DNA of 64,000 nt from an uncultured Acetatifactor sp. (GTDB lineage Bacteria > Bacillota > Clostridia > Lachnospirales > Lachnospiraceae), in contig CAJTPN010000004.1 of the NCBI GenBank assembly GCA_910578185.1, forward strand, positions 150,197-214,196, written 5' to 3'. Position numbers and translations under genes: made by a program. Under the pieces are notes generated by a model. It was given only the letters and a program-made list of their open reading frames with translations, was not told the DNA's origin and ran no database searches. Positions 26,351 through 36,582 of the stretch are shown piece after piece; positions within the stretch are counted from its first letter, which is position 1, and each line of letters begins with the position of its first letter.

Positions 26351-29300
26351 TTACTTAGAACCAAATTCCTCCAAATGGAAAGAATATAAGATTTGTTCCT
26401 TTACCGGCATTCCCATTAACTTACTGATTGCTTCCTGATAATAATCCATCTGGGTCTCATACCGATTCCAAAGCTCTTCCATGGCTGCCACCGAATCCGT
26501 CTTGTAATCCAAGAGTACCAGCGCATCTCCCTCCACAAAAAACACATCAATGATTCCCTGAATCAGAACCGTTTCCTCCTCAGGAAAATCCCGCTTCAGC
26601 CTGCGGGCATCAATGCCCAGGACAAATGGCTGTTCCCGATATAGTTGATTATTTTGCTGTGCTTTCCACATACGCCGTGCCAGTCCGGAGTTCAAAAATT
26701 TCACAATCCGCCTCTCCCGCACCGCCTGACAGTATTCCTCGCTGAGCCGTCCGCTCTCCACTTCTCCCCGCAGGAAGTCATGAACACCTGCGGCCAAAGC
26801 ATCCCCGGACAGTGTCATCAACGACTCAAAATCCAATAATTCCATCACCCTGTGATACGCGTTTCCTCTGACGGTGCCGCTGACTTTTTCCTCTTCCCTG
26901 CGAAACATGGGAATAAAGGGTTGTATCTCCCTTTCCTCAAAGAGATGGTAGGCTTCTTCATCCTTATCCGCCATAGCTGCAATTTTCAGTTCGGATACGG
27001 TTGTTTTTGTATACAATCCAGCAAGCGCCGCATAGGGATAAGCCGCATTCAGCCTCTTTACCAATGCGGTGTACGCCTTTTCCAAATGCGCTGCGTCCGC
27101 TGCCAGGTCATTTGCTTTCTCATCCCCGCACATTCTGTCGGGAACACCTGTCCCCTCCTGCTCCAACATTTCCCGTTTCCGCATCAGCTGCAGCTGCTCC
27201 GTAATCTCACCGCTGATTCGTTCCGTCTGCTCCACCACGGTTACTTTGACGCCTGCGCCGGGCAAAACAGGTAACAGAAACTCCAAAAAACTACCCGCCT
27301 CCATAAACTCCAGGTAACTTAATCTCCCTCTCCCCAAATCTTGCATCTGGACACATTGTTCCCAACGCTCCGCAGCTTTTTCCATAACTCCCGTGAGTAT
27401 CAATTTCTCCCTGGCACGGGTCATCGCCACATAGAGCACGCGAAGCTCTTCGGACAGGCTTTCTTCCCGAAGCTTTCTCGAAAGCACCACACGTCGAAGC
27501 GTCTTATTGCGAATACGTCTTTCCGGATCCACATAATCCACGGCAAGTCCAAGTTTCATATCCAGAAGCAGCGACTGGTTCACGTCCTGCATATTAAATC
27601 GCTTATTTAACCCTGCCACAAAGGTAATGGGAAACTCAAGTCCTTTACTTTTGTGAATACTCATAATGCGCACCACATCCGCATTTTCATCCAAAAGCCC
27701 GGCCTCTCCGTAATCCACGTCATACTTTTCCAGCTGCTCCATGTAACGAATAAAATGAAACAACCCAAAATAGCTTGTCTTTTCAAAGTCGGAAGCTTTG
27801 GTCAGCAACATCTCCACATTTGCTCTGCGTTTGCTTCCCGCAGGAAGTGCTGTCACATAATCCAGATAGCCAAAATCCTCCACCAGCCTGGTCAGAAGTT
27901 CCCTGACAGGAAGGTAAACCGTATCATTTCGATACTCCCCAATCCTTTTCAAAAAGACTGACGCTCTGTCCCTCAAGTCTATTTCATTCGTTTGGATCTG
28001 TCCGTAATCCCTCTCCTCCGCCTTCTCTGCAACCGATTCCCTCCATCCCTCCATCGTTTGACTAACTGTGTCCGAATCACCTGGCTTCTCGGGCTCTTCT
28101 GACTCTCCGGTTCCTTGAAATGATTCCTGGCGCTTTCCCGGTTCCTTCGTTCCTTGACCAGATTCACCGGAATCCGATGCAGCCGTCCACTCATGCCCTT
28201 CCACAAAGCCCTTTAGCGCCTCATACAGGCTGCACTCCCTTGCACAGCTTCGGATCTTCGCTATCTCTTCCTCTGTAAAACCGCCAAACATAGACCGCAT
28301 AACGCCAAAGAGAGGAATATCCTGGGAAGGATTGTCCAGCACTCGTAACAGTTGCAGCAATTCCTGTACTTCCGTAGCCGCAAAGTAGCCTGTCTTTGAG
28401 GTAATATACACTGGAATGCCTTCTCTCTCCAAAACCGTCCGAAACTCCTCATCCCATCCGCTGTTTGTCCTCAGTAATATTACCATATCACTGTACCTGG
28501 CCGCCCGCATTTGACCGCTTTCCTTGTCGAACACCTCAATACCTTCCCGCAGTTCCTTGATCTTCCGGGCGATAACCAGAGCCTCCGCCTCCTTGGCTCC
28601 TGTTTCCTCCTGCTTTTCCGGCTTCTCAATCAGCAACATTTCCGTACCGCAATCACCATTCTCCGGATACATTGCTCCTGGGTACAACGCTGCCCGATCA
28701 TCATAGACAATCCCTCCCACCGCCTTGCTCATCAGTCTGCCAAACACATGATTAACAGCTTCCACCACACATTCCCTGCTCCGGAAATTCTTAGACAGGT
28801 CAATCCTGCGGCACTCTTTCCCTTCCTCCCGGTAAGAATCATATTTCTTCATAAAAAGTTCCGGCATTGCAAGACGAAATTTATAAATGCTCTGTTTCAC
28901 GTCTCCCACCATAAAACGATTATAATGCCCGTCTTCCTCACCGGAAACCGCCTTTAAAAGATACTCCTGCACCAGATTGCTGTCCTGATACTCATCAATC
29001 AAAATTTCCGCAAAGTGTTCACGATATTCTATGGCAACAGGACTTGGCACCACCTGTGCACTTTCCTGTACCGGACCATTCTCTGACTCCGATATCACAT
29101 CTTCCCTCTTAAGCAGAATGTTCAATGCGTGGTGTTCCATATCGGAGAAATCAATCACTTTTTTCTCCTGCTTTTTCTCCTGCATCCTCCTGTCAAATTC
29201 CAGCACCAGATTGATCAATACCTCCACAGGTTTGCGGCATGCCGCCCCCTGCCTTGCCGCAAGCGTCAGCGGCGTGGCAAAAAAAGTCTCTTCCAGTTTC

Positions 29301-30229
29301 CGCAAAGTCTCCTTTACCTCCGCCCGCAAAGCCTTGGCCAATTCCCTCTTTATATCGGACACACTTTCGTCCTTCTTGGAGGGCAGCCTTCCAAAAGTCA
29401 CTCCCGGCAGTCTCACTCCAAACTCTTCCAGGGACATGCAGCCCAACAGCCCTCTGACCTGTTCCAGCTCACAATCTACCGTTTCTCCGTACATATAGGG
29501 GCCATCCGACATTTCACAGATCCCACGCACATGCTCCAGCTTCTCCGCACAGCCAGCGATCATCCCCTTTAAATGCAAAACAAGATATTCCGCATAATCA
29601 CTGCCGCATATTTCCTCAACCGTCTCGGCGCCATAATCCCCCTTACGTGCCTCCAGCCAGCGATCAGGCCAGGGAAAGCTTGCGGCATACCTGGAAAGAT
29701 TCAAAATATGCTGTTCCAATACATTCTCGCGGCCTCCCGGGCAAAAATATTCCACACAATAACGGAATTCCTCACTGCCGGAAGCATAGGAATCCTCCAG
29801 CAGCTCTTTCAGAACCTCCTGCTGCATCAACTTAATTTCGCCTTCGTCGGCAATCCGAAAAGCAGGATCCAGACCGATCTCATTAAAATGATTTCTCAGC
29901 AAAAACAGGCAAAAACTGTCTATAGTAGTAATCTGAGCATTGTGCAAAAGTGTCGCCTGCTTCTGAATATGGGCAGACTCCTGATGCTCAAACAGCCTCT
30001 TCGAAATACCGGCTGCAATGCGCTCTCTCATCTCTGCCGCCGCTGCATTGGTAAAGGTCACAACCAATAAACGGTCAATGTCCACCGGATTCTGCTCATC
30101 GCAGACCATCTGTATGATACGCTCTGCCAAAACCGCTGTCTTGCCGCTTCCCGCCGCAGCCGATACCAATATATTACAGCCATGCAGGCTGATTGCCTTT
30201 TGTTGATCCGGTGTGAATGTAACTGCCAT
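26351..30229 (-). CDS. addA: AddA helicase-nuclease subunit
   Basis: Large subunit of the AddAB (RecBCD-equivalent) enzyme, which resects double-strand breaks and loads RecA at Chi sites. UvrD-like helicase motifs are visible: Walker A SAAAGSGKTAVLAERI near residue 24, VTFTNAAAAEMRERI (motif Ia), IDEYQDSN (motif II), RVLYVAMTRAREKL (motif VI), and the C-terminal RecB-family nuclease DYKTDSV. The 1292 residues are normal to slightly long. A low-complexity acidic insertion at about 678-748 (rich in Glu, Gly, Ser) separates helicase blocks. The start is the ATG at 30229 with a TAGGAG site; the GTG at 30235 overlaps it. An ABC exporter gene separates it from addB. Confidence 0.96.
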   Translation of the reverse strand: MAVTFTPDQQKAISLHGCNILVSAAAGSGKTAVLAERIIQMVCDEQNPVDIDRLLVVTFTNAAAAEMRERIAAGISKRLFEHQESAHIQKQATLLHNAQITTIDSFCLFLLRNHFNEIGLDPAFRIADEGEIKLMQQEVLKELLEDSYASGSEEFRYCVEYFCPGGRENVLEQHILNLSRYAASFPWPDRWLEARKGDYGAETVEEICGSDYAEYLVLHLKGMIAGCAEKLEHVRGICEMSDGPYMYGETVDCELEQVRGLLGCMSLEEFGVRLPGVTFGRLPSKKDESVSDIKRELAKALRAEVKETLRKLEETFFATPLTLAARQGAACRKPVEVLINLVLEFDRRMQEKKQEKKVIDFSDMEHHALNILLKREDVISESENGPVQESAQVVPSPVAIEYREHFAEILIDEYQDSNLVQEYLLKAVSGEEDGHYNRFMVGDVKQSIYKFRLAMPELFMKKYDSYREEGKECRRIDLSKNFRSRECVVEAVNHVFGRLMSKAVGGIVYDDRAALYPGAMYPENGDCGTEMLLIEKPEKQEETGAKEAEALVIARKIKELREGIEVFDKESGQMRAARYSDMVILLRTNSGWDEEFRTVLEREGIPVYITSKTGYFAATEVQELLQLLRVLDNPSQDIPLFGVMRSMFGGFTEEEIAKIRSCARECSLYEALKGFVEGHEWTAASDSGESGQGTKEPGKRQESFQGTGESEEPEKPGDSDTVSQTMEGWRESVAEKAEERDYGQIQTNEIDLRDRASVFLKRIGEYRNDTVYLPVRELLTRLVEDFGYLDYVTALPAGSKRRANVEMLLTKASDFEKTSYFGLFHFIRYMEQLEKYDVDYGEAGLLDENADVVRIMSIHKSKGLEFPITFVAGLNKRFNMQDVNQSLLLDMKLGLAVDYVDPERRIRNKTLRRVVLSRKLREESLSEELRVLYVAMTRAREKLILTGVMEKAAERWEQCVQMQDLGRGRLSYLEFMEAGSFLEFLLPVLPGAGVKVTVVEQTERISGEITEQLQLMRKREMLEQEGTGVPDRMCGDEKANDLAADAAHLEKAYTALVKRLNAAYPYAALAGLYTKTTVSELKIAAMADKDEEAYHLFEEREIQPFIPMFRREEEKVSGTVRGNAYHRVMELLDFESLMTLSGDALAAGVHDFLRGEVESGRLSEEYCQAVRERRIVKFLNSGLARRMWKAQQNNQLYREQPFVLGIDARRLKRDFPEEETVLIQGIIDVFFVEGDALVLLDYKTDSVAAMEELWNRYETQMDYYQEAISKLMGMPVKEQILYSFHLEEFGSK

Positions 30230-30298
30230 AACCACTCCTATTATCGTTTGTATTTTCCGTTCTTTCCCCTACAATCAAGCCTTCTTTCAGGCTCCTTT

Positions 30299-32077
30299 TT
30301 ACTTTAACTCATTTGCCGTCATGTAGAAGTGATAGTAAATGCCTTTCCTGGAAAGCAGCTGATCATGGTTGCCTTCTTCCATGATCCCTTCCTCAGTCAG
30401 GACTAATATTCTATCGGAGTTGCGTATACTCGAAAGCCTGTGGGCAATGGTAACTGTGGTCCTTCCCTTTGCCAGCTCCTGCAAAGATTTTGCCACCTGA
30501 AATTCACTTTCATTGTCCAGTGCCGACGTGGCTTCGTCCAATATCAAAATGGGCGGATTTTTCAGAAATACTCTGGCAATGCTGATCCTCTGCTTCTGCC
30601 CTCCTGACAGCTTCACTCCCCGTTCTCCCACATAAGTATCATAACCGTCTTTCAGACCCTGAATAAATTCATGCGCTCCCGCTCTTTTGGCGGCCTCCAT
30701 TACCTCTTCTCTCGTAGCGCCTTCCCTGCCATATGCAATATTTTCATAAACCGTACCGGAAAACAAATACACATCCTGCTGCACCATGCCGATATTTCGC
30801 CTTAAACTTCTCAGTGTGTAATGACGAATATTGTTTCCGTCCAAGATAATTTCACCCTCATCTATGTTATAAAAGCGCGGTATCAGATTACACAATGTAG
30901 TCTTGCCCCCGCCGGAAGGCCCCACAATGGCTATCTTCTCCCCTGCATGAATTTCCAGATTCAAGTTGCGGAATACCGTGTTGTGATCATCAGGATAGGC
31001 AAAACTTACATTCTTCAACACAATATCTCCCTTCACATCCCTGCAGGGTACCGCATCCGGTTCATCAAATATTTCTATCTCACTGTCCATGATCTCCACA
31101 AAGCGTTCAATTCCTGTCATTCCCCTCTGAAATTGCTCCGCAAATTCTATAATCCTCCGTATTGTGGCGATCAATGTGGACACATACATCACATAGGCAA
31201 CCAGATCCCCCGGCAATATCATCCCCTTCAGCATAAAAATCCCGCCGGCCACGATTACCACCAGATACATCAGTCCGTCAAAAGCTCTGGTGGTGGTCTG
31301 AAACGCTGCCATATACCGATAGGTTTCTTTCTTTATCAGGAAGAAATTGCCGTTGTCCTCCTCAAACTTCTCTTTCTCCTTCTCCTCATTGGTAAAAGCC
31401 TTAACCACCTTCTGTCCCAACAGACTGTCTTCGATCCTGGCGTTTAATTCCCCAATCTGTACCCTCTGTTGCCGAAACGCAGCCCGCAGGCGAAGGTTGA
31501 TGCGAACGCAGACAACCACCATCACCGGAACCACCAAAAACAGGAGCAATGTGAGCCACACACTGATCCCCGACAAAATCACAAAGGAAAACACCGCCTT
31601 GATTCCAGCGATAAAAAATTCCTCGGGACAGTGATGGGAAAATTCCGTCACATCAAACAAATCGTTGGTGATACGCCCCATGATCTGCCCTACCTTCGTA
31701 TTACTGTAATAGGTATCTGACAAGCTCTGCAAATGTCCGTAAGCGTCCCTTCGCATATCCGTCTCAATTTTGGTTCCCATCACATGACCGGTATATGCCA
31801 TATAAAAATTCGCCATGCCGTCCATAATGCGCAAGACCAGATACAACACGCCTATTCGCAGTATGATTTCCACACTGAGGGCTTCCAGGTTGCTAATGCC
31901 CATATTGGTAATATAGCGTATCATCATGGGCAGAATCATTTCACATACCGTCGTCAACCCGGCACACAACAAATCAATAACCACTATCTTCCAATACTTT
32001 TTGTAATATGGAAGAAACCTTTTCAACAACTCGCCCGCACTGTATTTTGATGCGGAATCCGTCTTTTTACTCATCAT
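30299..32077 (-). CDS. ABC exporter, fused permease and ATPase
   Basis: A 592-residue half-transporter of the MsbA/LmrA type that should dimerise and export lipids, drugs or peptides. The N-terminal six-helix permease (about 20-320) is followed by the ATPase: Walker A GPSGGGKTTL (about 383), signature LSGGQKQRISIARV (about 488), Walker B ILILDEATSAL and the H-loop VTIAHRLS. Its position between addB and addA is unusual; 120 bases separate it from addB and 70 from addA, so the three may form one transcript. Nothing in the sequence fixes the substrate. The ATG at 32077 and the next codon, also ATG, both suit the AAGGAG site. Confidence 0.93.
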   Translation of the reverse strand: MMSKKTDSASKYSAGELLKRFLPYYKKYWKIVVIDLLCAGLTTVCEMILPMMIRYITNMGISNLEALSVEIILRIGVLYLVLRIMDGMANFYMAYTGHVMGTKIETDMRRDAYGHLQSLSDTYYSNTKVGQIMGRITNDLFDVTEFSHHCPEEFFIAGIKAVFSFVILSGISVWLTLLLFLVVPVMVVVCVRINLRLRAAFRQQRVQIGELNARIEDSLLGQKVVKAFTNEEKEKEKFEEDNGNFFLIKKETYRYMAAFQTTTRAFDGLMYLVVIVAGGIFMLKGMILPGDLVAYVMYVSTLIATIRRIIEFAEQFQRGMTGIERFVEIMDSEIEIFDEPDAVPCRDVKGDIVLKNVSFAYPDDHNTVFRNLNLEIHAGEKIAIVGPSGGGKTTLCNLIPRFYNIDEGEIILDGNNIRHYTLRSLRRNIGMVQQDVYLFSGTVYENIAYGREGATREEVMEAAKRAGAHEFIQGLKDGYDTYVGERGVKLSGGQKQRISIARVFLKNPPILILDEATSALDNESEFQVAKSLQELAKGRTTVTIAHRLSSIRNSDRILVLTEEGIMEEGNHDQLLSRKGIYYHFYMTANELK

Positions 32078-32197
32078 TATGCTCCTTTTTTCTGTATTCC
32101 AGCTCCGATTTCTGCAGCTGAATTTCCTCCCTGGCGCATTCGCTTCGAAAACTGTTTTTTACTATCCAATTCCGTTTTCTGCATTTTGGCTCCCCTC

Positions 32198-35100
32198 CTA
32201 CTCTTGCATCAGCTTCAGGAGTTCCTCCCGGCCCGGATCGGCAAGCTTACGCTTGCTGCAGCCCGGCATAGCAGACTCAAAACCGCAGACCCCCTTATAA
32301 ACACAGTAAGTACACGCCTCCTCACTGCCTTTCTCATATGGATTCAACGAAATAGTTCCCTCCAAAATCTCCCGGCCAATCCTGACAATCTTACGGCTCA
32401 CATAATTGGATACCGTCTTCAGCTCTTCCCCGCTTAACACAGAAGATCGGGCGGATAAACTACCATCCTTTTTCCATTCCACCGGTATCACATCCGATTT
32501 ACCCTCCGGGTTCTGATCTAACAGTGCCACGATCCCCGGTTCCGCATTCACGATCCCGCCCATCCGAAGCTGCCGGCCTATCTCCTGGTCAATTTGCTCT
32601 GGTGTCAGTTCCACAGGCGTTTCCACCGCGGGATCATCAATGTGATAATACAACAGAGCCGCAGGTACCACTTCTTTCCCTGGATGTTTCTTTTCCTCCA
32701 GCTCCATAGCTGCATTCATATATACCACAAGCTGTAACTGCAGGCCATAGTACAATGCGGCCAAGTCAAATTTTCTGTGCCCGGACTTGTAGTCGATCAC
32801 TTTCACATAGACACACGCTTCATCCTCCGAAACATCAATCCTATCGATCCGTCCCTGCAAATGCATTTTTTCTTCTTCCGACAGCGACACATGGACACTG
32901 TCCAAATCATCCGCGTGATGGAAAGATAATTCAAACGCTTCCGGCACAAAACTGCCCTTTCGCAACTGTTTCTGCAAGGTCAGTACCGTTCTCACCAGAA
33001 TACGCCCCATCCTGGTGACGGCATACTCGTTCCTGGCACTGCTGTAGAGCACTGTATTGCCATATTCCGCCGCATAATGCTCCAATGCCTCTAAAACCGC
33101 CCTGTGCGCAAAATCTTGAGGAAAGTCAAACCAAGTGTAACCGGCATCCGCCAGTTTCCCGGCAAACTGCTCCAAAACTGCGTGATACACATTACCCATA
33201 TCCACATTTTCAAAGGTAAATTCCCCCCGCTCTTTGAGCAAAAGTCCGTACTGTAAGAAATGACGGTACGCACATGCAGCATAGGTCTCAAGTCTTGTGA
33301 CGCTGTTCTCCAGACGCACACCATACAATGCCCTTGCCACCGCCGCAGATAATCCGTTCTCCTCATATCGCCTGAAAGCGGCGTCCGTAAGAAAGCTGCG
33401 CAGTTCTTTTAATTCCTTTTCCCCATAGACATGATAGATGCAGAAAAATTCCTGCTCCCCCTCCCGTGACAGCACCCCTTCCACATATTCTCTCAGTCCT
33501 TCCGCCAGGCGCCCTGCCCCCTGTCGCCTGGTAACAATCTGTTCCAACGGACTTCGCAGCTGTGGATATTGTATTGTCACGGCAGGAAACAGCATTTTTA
33601 CCACATCCACCAAATATGCCGGACGTATGGACTTCCCCGCGCTGTTTACCTTAGAATAGGATAAATACAGTCTATGGGAGGGCTTTGTCATATTAAGATA
33701 CAGGTAAAACCGCTGTATATACATCTGCTGCCTGGGACTAGGCGCCAGTTCAAGCTCCGATTCCCGCAGAAATTCCCTGTCCATATCCGATATAATACCG
33801 CCTTTGGAAGCAGCTTTAGGTATGTTTCCGTCATTTACGCCCAGAAAAAACAGTGCTTTCACCTGTTTCAGCCTGGTGCGCTCCATGTCTCCCGCCAACA
33901 CCCTGTCCACGTTCTGCGGAATCGCCCCAACCTCAATTTCTTGAAATCCGGCTTCCAATATCTCCGCAAACTCTTCCAGGGAAATTGTTTCCTCTCCCAA
34001 CAGCGCATATACCTGATCCAGAAGCTCCATTACCAACCGATAAATCTGCGCATATTCTCTTGCGCGGGTAGCTTCTCCCTCCTGTTCAAACCGTGCCTCA
34101 AATGCGGCAAGTTTCACCTGCACCCGATTATGTACCAGAAAATCATACAGCCCGTTAACAAAATTTTTGACCGGTTCTTCTCTGTGCATATGCAGCATTT
34201 CCACTTGCCCCATCAGACGCTCCCGCAAAACGTTCAATTCTGAAAGCGCCTCCTCGTCCTCTCCCATCTCTGCCGTTTTGCGGGTAAACAGACGGCTGTA
34301 GCTGCGATACCCCTTTAAGCCTGTCTCCAGACAATAATTCTCCAGCCTGTCCACTTCCTCCCAAGTCAAATCCGCCAGTCCGCTTCTCAAATAATGAAAT
34401 ACCGCTTCATAGGAAAAGTCCTTTGCATACAACTCCAATGCGCTCTTAATATACTCTATCATCGGATTCAATACAATTCCTCGGGTTCTGTCCAAAAAGC
34501 ATGGAATCTCCATCTTGGCAAATTCTGTTTCCACATAGGGCGCATATCCCGCCAAATCTCCCATGATCACCGCAATGTCCCGAAAAGCATATCCTTCCTG
34601 ACGAACTAACCTGCATATCTCAAGCCCTGTCTGATGTACTTCATCCCTTGGGGTGACAGTCTCAAATATCCGTATTTCCTGCTGTTCCTCTACATACGGC
34701 TCCATGCGATAGCGAAACAGATTCCTCTCCAAATGTCTAAGGGCAGGCGCGTCTTGAAATCTGCTTCCCCTGCCCTCCGTTTCCATCCGCACAAACACAT
34801 CCTGTTTCCGCTCCACCCCTGCCGTCTTTGCCAGTCTGCCCAAATCTGCCACGGTTTTCTTGCTAAGATAAAATAACTTCTGTTCGCCGTCCAATTCATA
34901 AGGATTCTCACCCTCGCCAAGTGTCAGCGTAACAATAACCTCCCCGCAAAGGCACATAAGTTCTCCGATGACCCTGTTCTGAATTGGCGTAAAACCGGTA
35001 AAACCATCGAAAACAACCACACTTTCCGGCAGAATTTTTGATTTATGTAAAGAACGGCGCAGCACATCCAGCGTCTCTTCTGTAGTTATAAAATTTCCAT

Positions 35101-35611
35101 GAATATATTCCAAAAAACCCTTATATAAAATTTCCAAATCTTTCAGCTTCTGTACCAATGCACCGCGCTTCCTGGCAAACATGATCAGCTTTTCCACATC
35201 CTCCACACCGATACCATACTGCATAAACTCGGATATGGCGCTCTTTACTTCATGAATATATCCCTGCCTGTGGAGAAAACCTCCCAATGTGGGCAGTTGC
35301 TCTTTCAGTGCCGCCGCCACCCTCTGCAGCACAAGGCTCTTTCCCGTATCATCCAACACCGGAATCTCCCCACCGCCCACTTCCTCCAGGATGCGATGTC
35401 CCAACCGTCCGAAGCTGAGTACATCGATATTCATGATCCCGCCACGATCATTTAACAGCACCAGATCCTTCTGCGTCTGCATGGTAAACTGATCTGGGAC
35501 GATAATCAAAAAATTTCGTTTTGGATTCTCCTTGGCCCGCTGTGTAATCTCTCTATACAGACGCAGGCTTTTGCCCGCCCCGGAGGGACCAAAGTAAAAT
35601 TGCAGACCCAT
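32198..35611 (-). CDS. addB: AddB helicase-nuclease subunit
   Basis: Second subunit of AddAB. It starts MGLQFYFGPSGAGKS, the single Walker A of AddB, contains inactivated helicase-like domains, and ends with a RecB-type nuclease domain (VKVIDYKSGHRKFDL and LQLQLVVYMN). An iron-sulfur cluster is indicated by CAYRHFLQYG (first Cys) plus the C-terminal CTYCVYKGVC, matching the Cys pattern established for AddB. The 1137-residue length is typical. The start at 35611 has an AGGAGG site inside ACTGGAATAGGAG and gives the usual N-terminus; the upstream ATG at 35746 runs through leader sequence with a strong hairpin. Confidence 0.95.
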   Translation of the reverse strand: MGLQFYFGPSGAGKSLRLYREITQRAKENPKRNFLIIVPDQFTMQTQKDLVLLNDRGGIMNIDVLSFGRLGHRILEEVGGGEIPVLDDTGKSLVLQRVAAALKEQLPTLGGFLHRQGYIHEVKSAISEFMQYGIGVEDVEKLIMFARKRGALVQKLKDLEILYKGFLEYIHGNFITTEETLDVLRRSLHKSKILPESVVVFDGFTGFTPIQNRVIGELMCLCGEVIVTLTLGEGENPYELDGEQKLFYLSKKTVADLGRLAKTAGVERKQDVFVRMETEGRGSRFQDAPALRHLERNLFRYRMEPYVEEQQEIRIFETVTPRDEVHQTGLEICRLVRQEGYAFRDIAVIMGDLAGYAPYVETEFAKMEIPCFLDRTRGIVLNPMIEYIKSALELYAKDFSYEAVFHYLRSGLADLTWEEVDRLENYCLETGLKGYRSYSRLFTRKTAEMGEDEEALSELNVLRERLMGQVEMLHMHREEPVKNFVNGLYDFLVHNRVQVKLAAFEARFEQEGEATRAREYAQIYRLVMELLDQVYALLGEETISLEEFAEILEAGFQEIEVGAIPQNVDRVLAGDMERTRLKQVKALFFLGVNDGNIPKAASKGGIISDMDREFLRESELELAPSPRQQMYIQRFYLYLNMTKPSHRLYLSYSKVNSAGKSIRPAYLVDVVKMLFPAVTIQYPQLRSPLEQIVTRRQGAGRLAEGLREYVEGVLSREGEQEFFCIYHVYGEKELKELRSFLTDAAFRRYEENGLSAAVARALYGVRLENSVTRLETYAACAYRHFLQYGLLLKERGEFTFENVDMGNVYHAVLEQFAGKLADAGYTWFDFPQDFAHRAVLEALEHYAAEYGNTVLYSSARNEYAVTRMGRILVRTVLTLQKQLRKGSFVPEAFELSFHHADDLDSVHVSLSEEEKMHLQGRIDRIDVSEDEACVYVKVIDYKSGHRKFDLAALYYGLQLQLVVYMNAAMELEEKKHPGKEVVPAALLYYHIDDPAVETPVELTPEQIDQEIGRQLRMGGIVNAEPGIVALLDQNPEGKSDVIPVEWKKDGSLSARSSVLSGEELKTVSNYVSRKIVRIGREILEGTISLNPYEKGSEEACTYCVYKGVCGFESAMPGCSKRKLADPGREELLKLMQE

Positions 35612-35662
35612 TTTTATCCTCCTATTCCAGTTCCCGCAAGCAGGAACTTGTGCCCCTATTAA

Positions 35663-35702
35663 GGGAGGGTTTTCATCCGCCACTGCGTCTGAAAACCCTC
35701 CC
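35663..35702 (-). terminator. 12-bp hairpin upstream of addB
   Basis: GGGAGGGTTTTC (35663-35674) pairs perfectly with GAAAACCCTCCC (35691-35702). On the minus strand it is followed by TTAATAG, a poor U-tract. It may end the HD-domain transcript or regulate addB; no clear promoter was found between it and addB. Confidence 0.5.
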
Positions 35703-35782
35703 GCTCGCCACACAAAACCATCCCTATGGCACAGGCGGACAATCAACAGATGAAACTGGGGTGTTCCTGGTATCTCTCCTGC

Positions 35783-36487
35783 TTACAAGGTTTCTCTTCG
35801 TATGAAACGTTCCGTTTCTCCCGTAGTTTGCATCTGCCGATATAGTCTCTCAAAAAAACTCCTGTGCATTTCCAGTTCCTCCAGCCACATCTTCCTTGCT
35901 GTCTCCGTACCGCAGATTCGACTGCGGGAACTTTCTGTCAATTTCAGCCTTTTCTCACAGATTTCCATAACCTCCGCCGCCGACCGCTCGCCAATATCAT
36001 GATACCCCCAAATACACATGCGCATGGCATCACTGCGTTCTATATCATCCGCATCCCGCACACTCAGCTCAAATGCTGTTGCTTCCGGAGGCAGATCATC
36101 CACTCTATCGTGAATCAGCACTGCTTTGCAAATACTTGTCCCCAGGGGTTCCTCAAAGCCTATCCTGTTCAAATACTGCCTGGTTATGTATGCACCGATC
36201 TTGGGATGACTCCTCAGCTCCTCCAGGCTCCTGCATTCAGGATAACCCACATCATGCAGCAGACATGCCATCATAAGAGGAACCTCCGGCAGAGATTCCT
36301 CCCGGGCAATTCTTTGTCCGATTGCCGCCACCCGAAGAGAATGCTCATATCGGTACAGCATATCATATCTATCCTCTTTCGGCTCCAGAATGCTTCTCAC
36401 CAGCTCCAGAGTTTTCACGAGTACATCTCCTCCTGGCTGCTGCTGTTCAATAATTTCCTTTACTCGTTCTGATAAAACAACTTCCAT
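35783..36487 (-). CDS. HD-domain phosphohydrolase-like protein
   Basis: A 234-residue soluble protein with an HD metal-binding fold: YEHSLRVA (His49), LLHDVGYPE (His78-Asp79), LIHDRVDDLP (His126-Asp127) and RDADDIE (Asp145), in the spacing expected of a metal-dependent phosphohydrolase. The substrate is unknown; HD proteins act on nucleotides, cyclic dinucleotides or (p)ppGpp, and this one lacks any attached synthetase, PAS or GAF domain. An N-terminal helix of about 40 residues and a charged C-terminal helix flank the core. The start has an AAAGGAG site. It lies between the GH43 gene and addB in the same direction, with 95- and 171-base gaps. Confidence 0.78.
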   Translation of the reverse strand: MEVVLSERVKEIIEQQQPGGDVLVKTLELVRSILEPKEDRYDMLYRYEHSLRVAAIGQRIAREESLPEVPLMMACLLHDVGYPECRSLEELRSHPKIGAYITRQYLNRIGFEEPLGTSICKAVLIHDRVDDLPPEATAFELSVRDADDIERSDAMRMCIWGYHDIGERSAAEVMEICEKRLKLTESSRSRICGTETARKMWLEELEMHRSFFERLYRQMQTTGETERFIRRETL

Positions 36488-36582
36488 TTTTTCCTACGCT
36501 CCTTTACATTTGCAGAATAATGATTTCAGCTTTCACACCCTGACTCCCATCCAAATGAAGAATCAAAGAATGTTGTTCCAAC

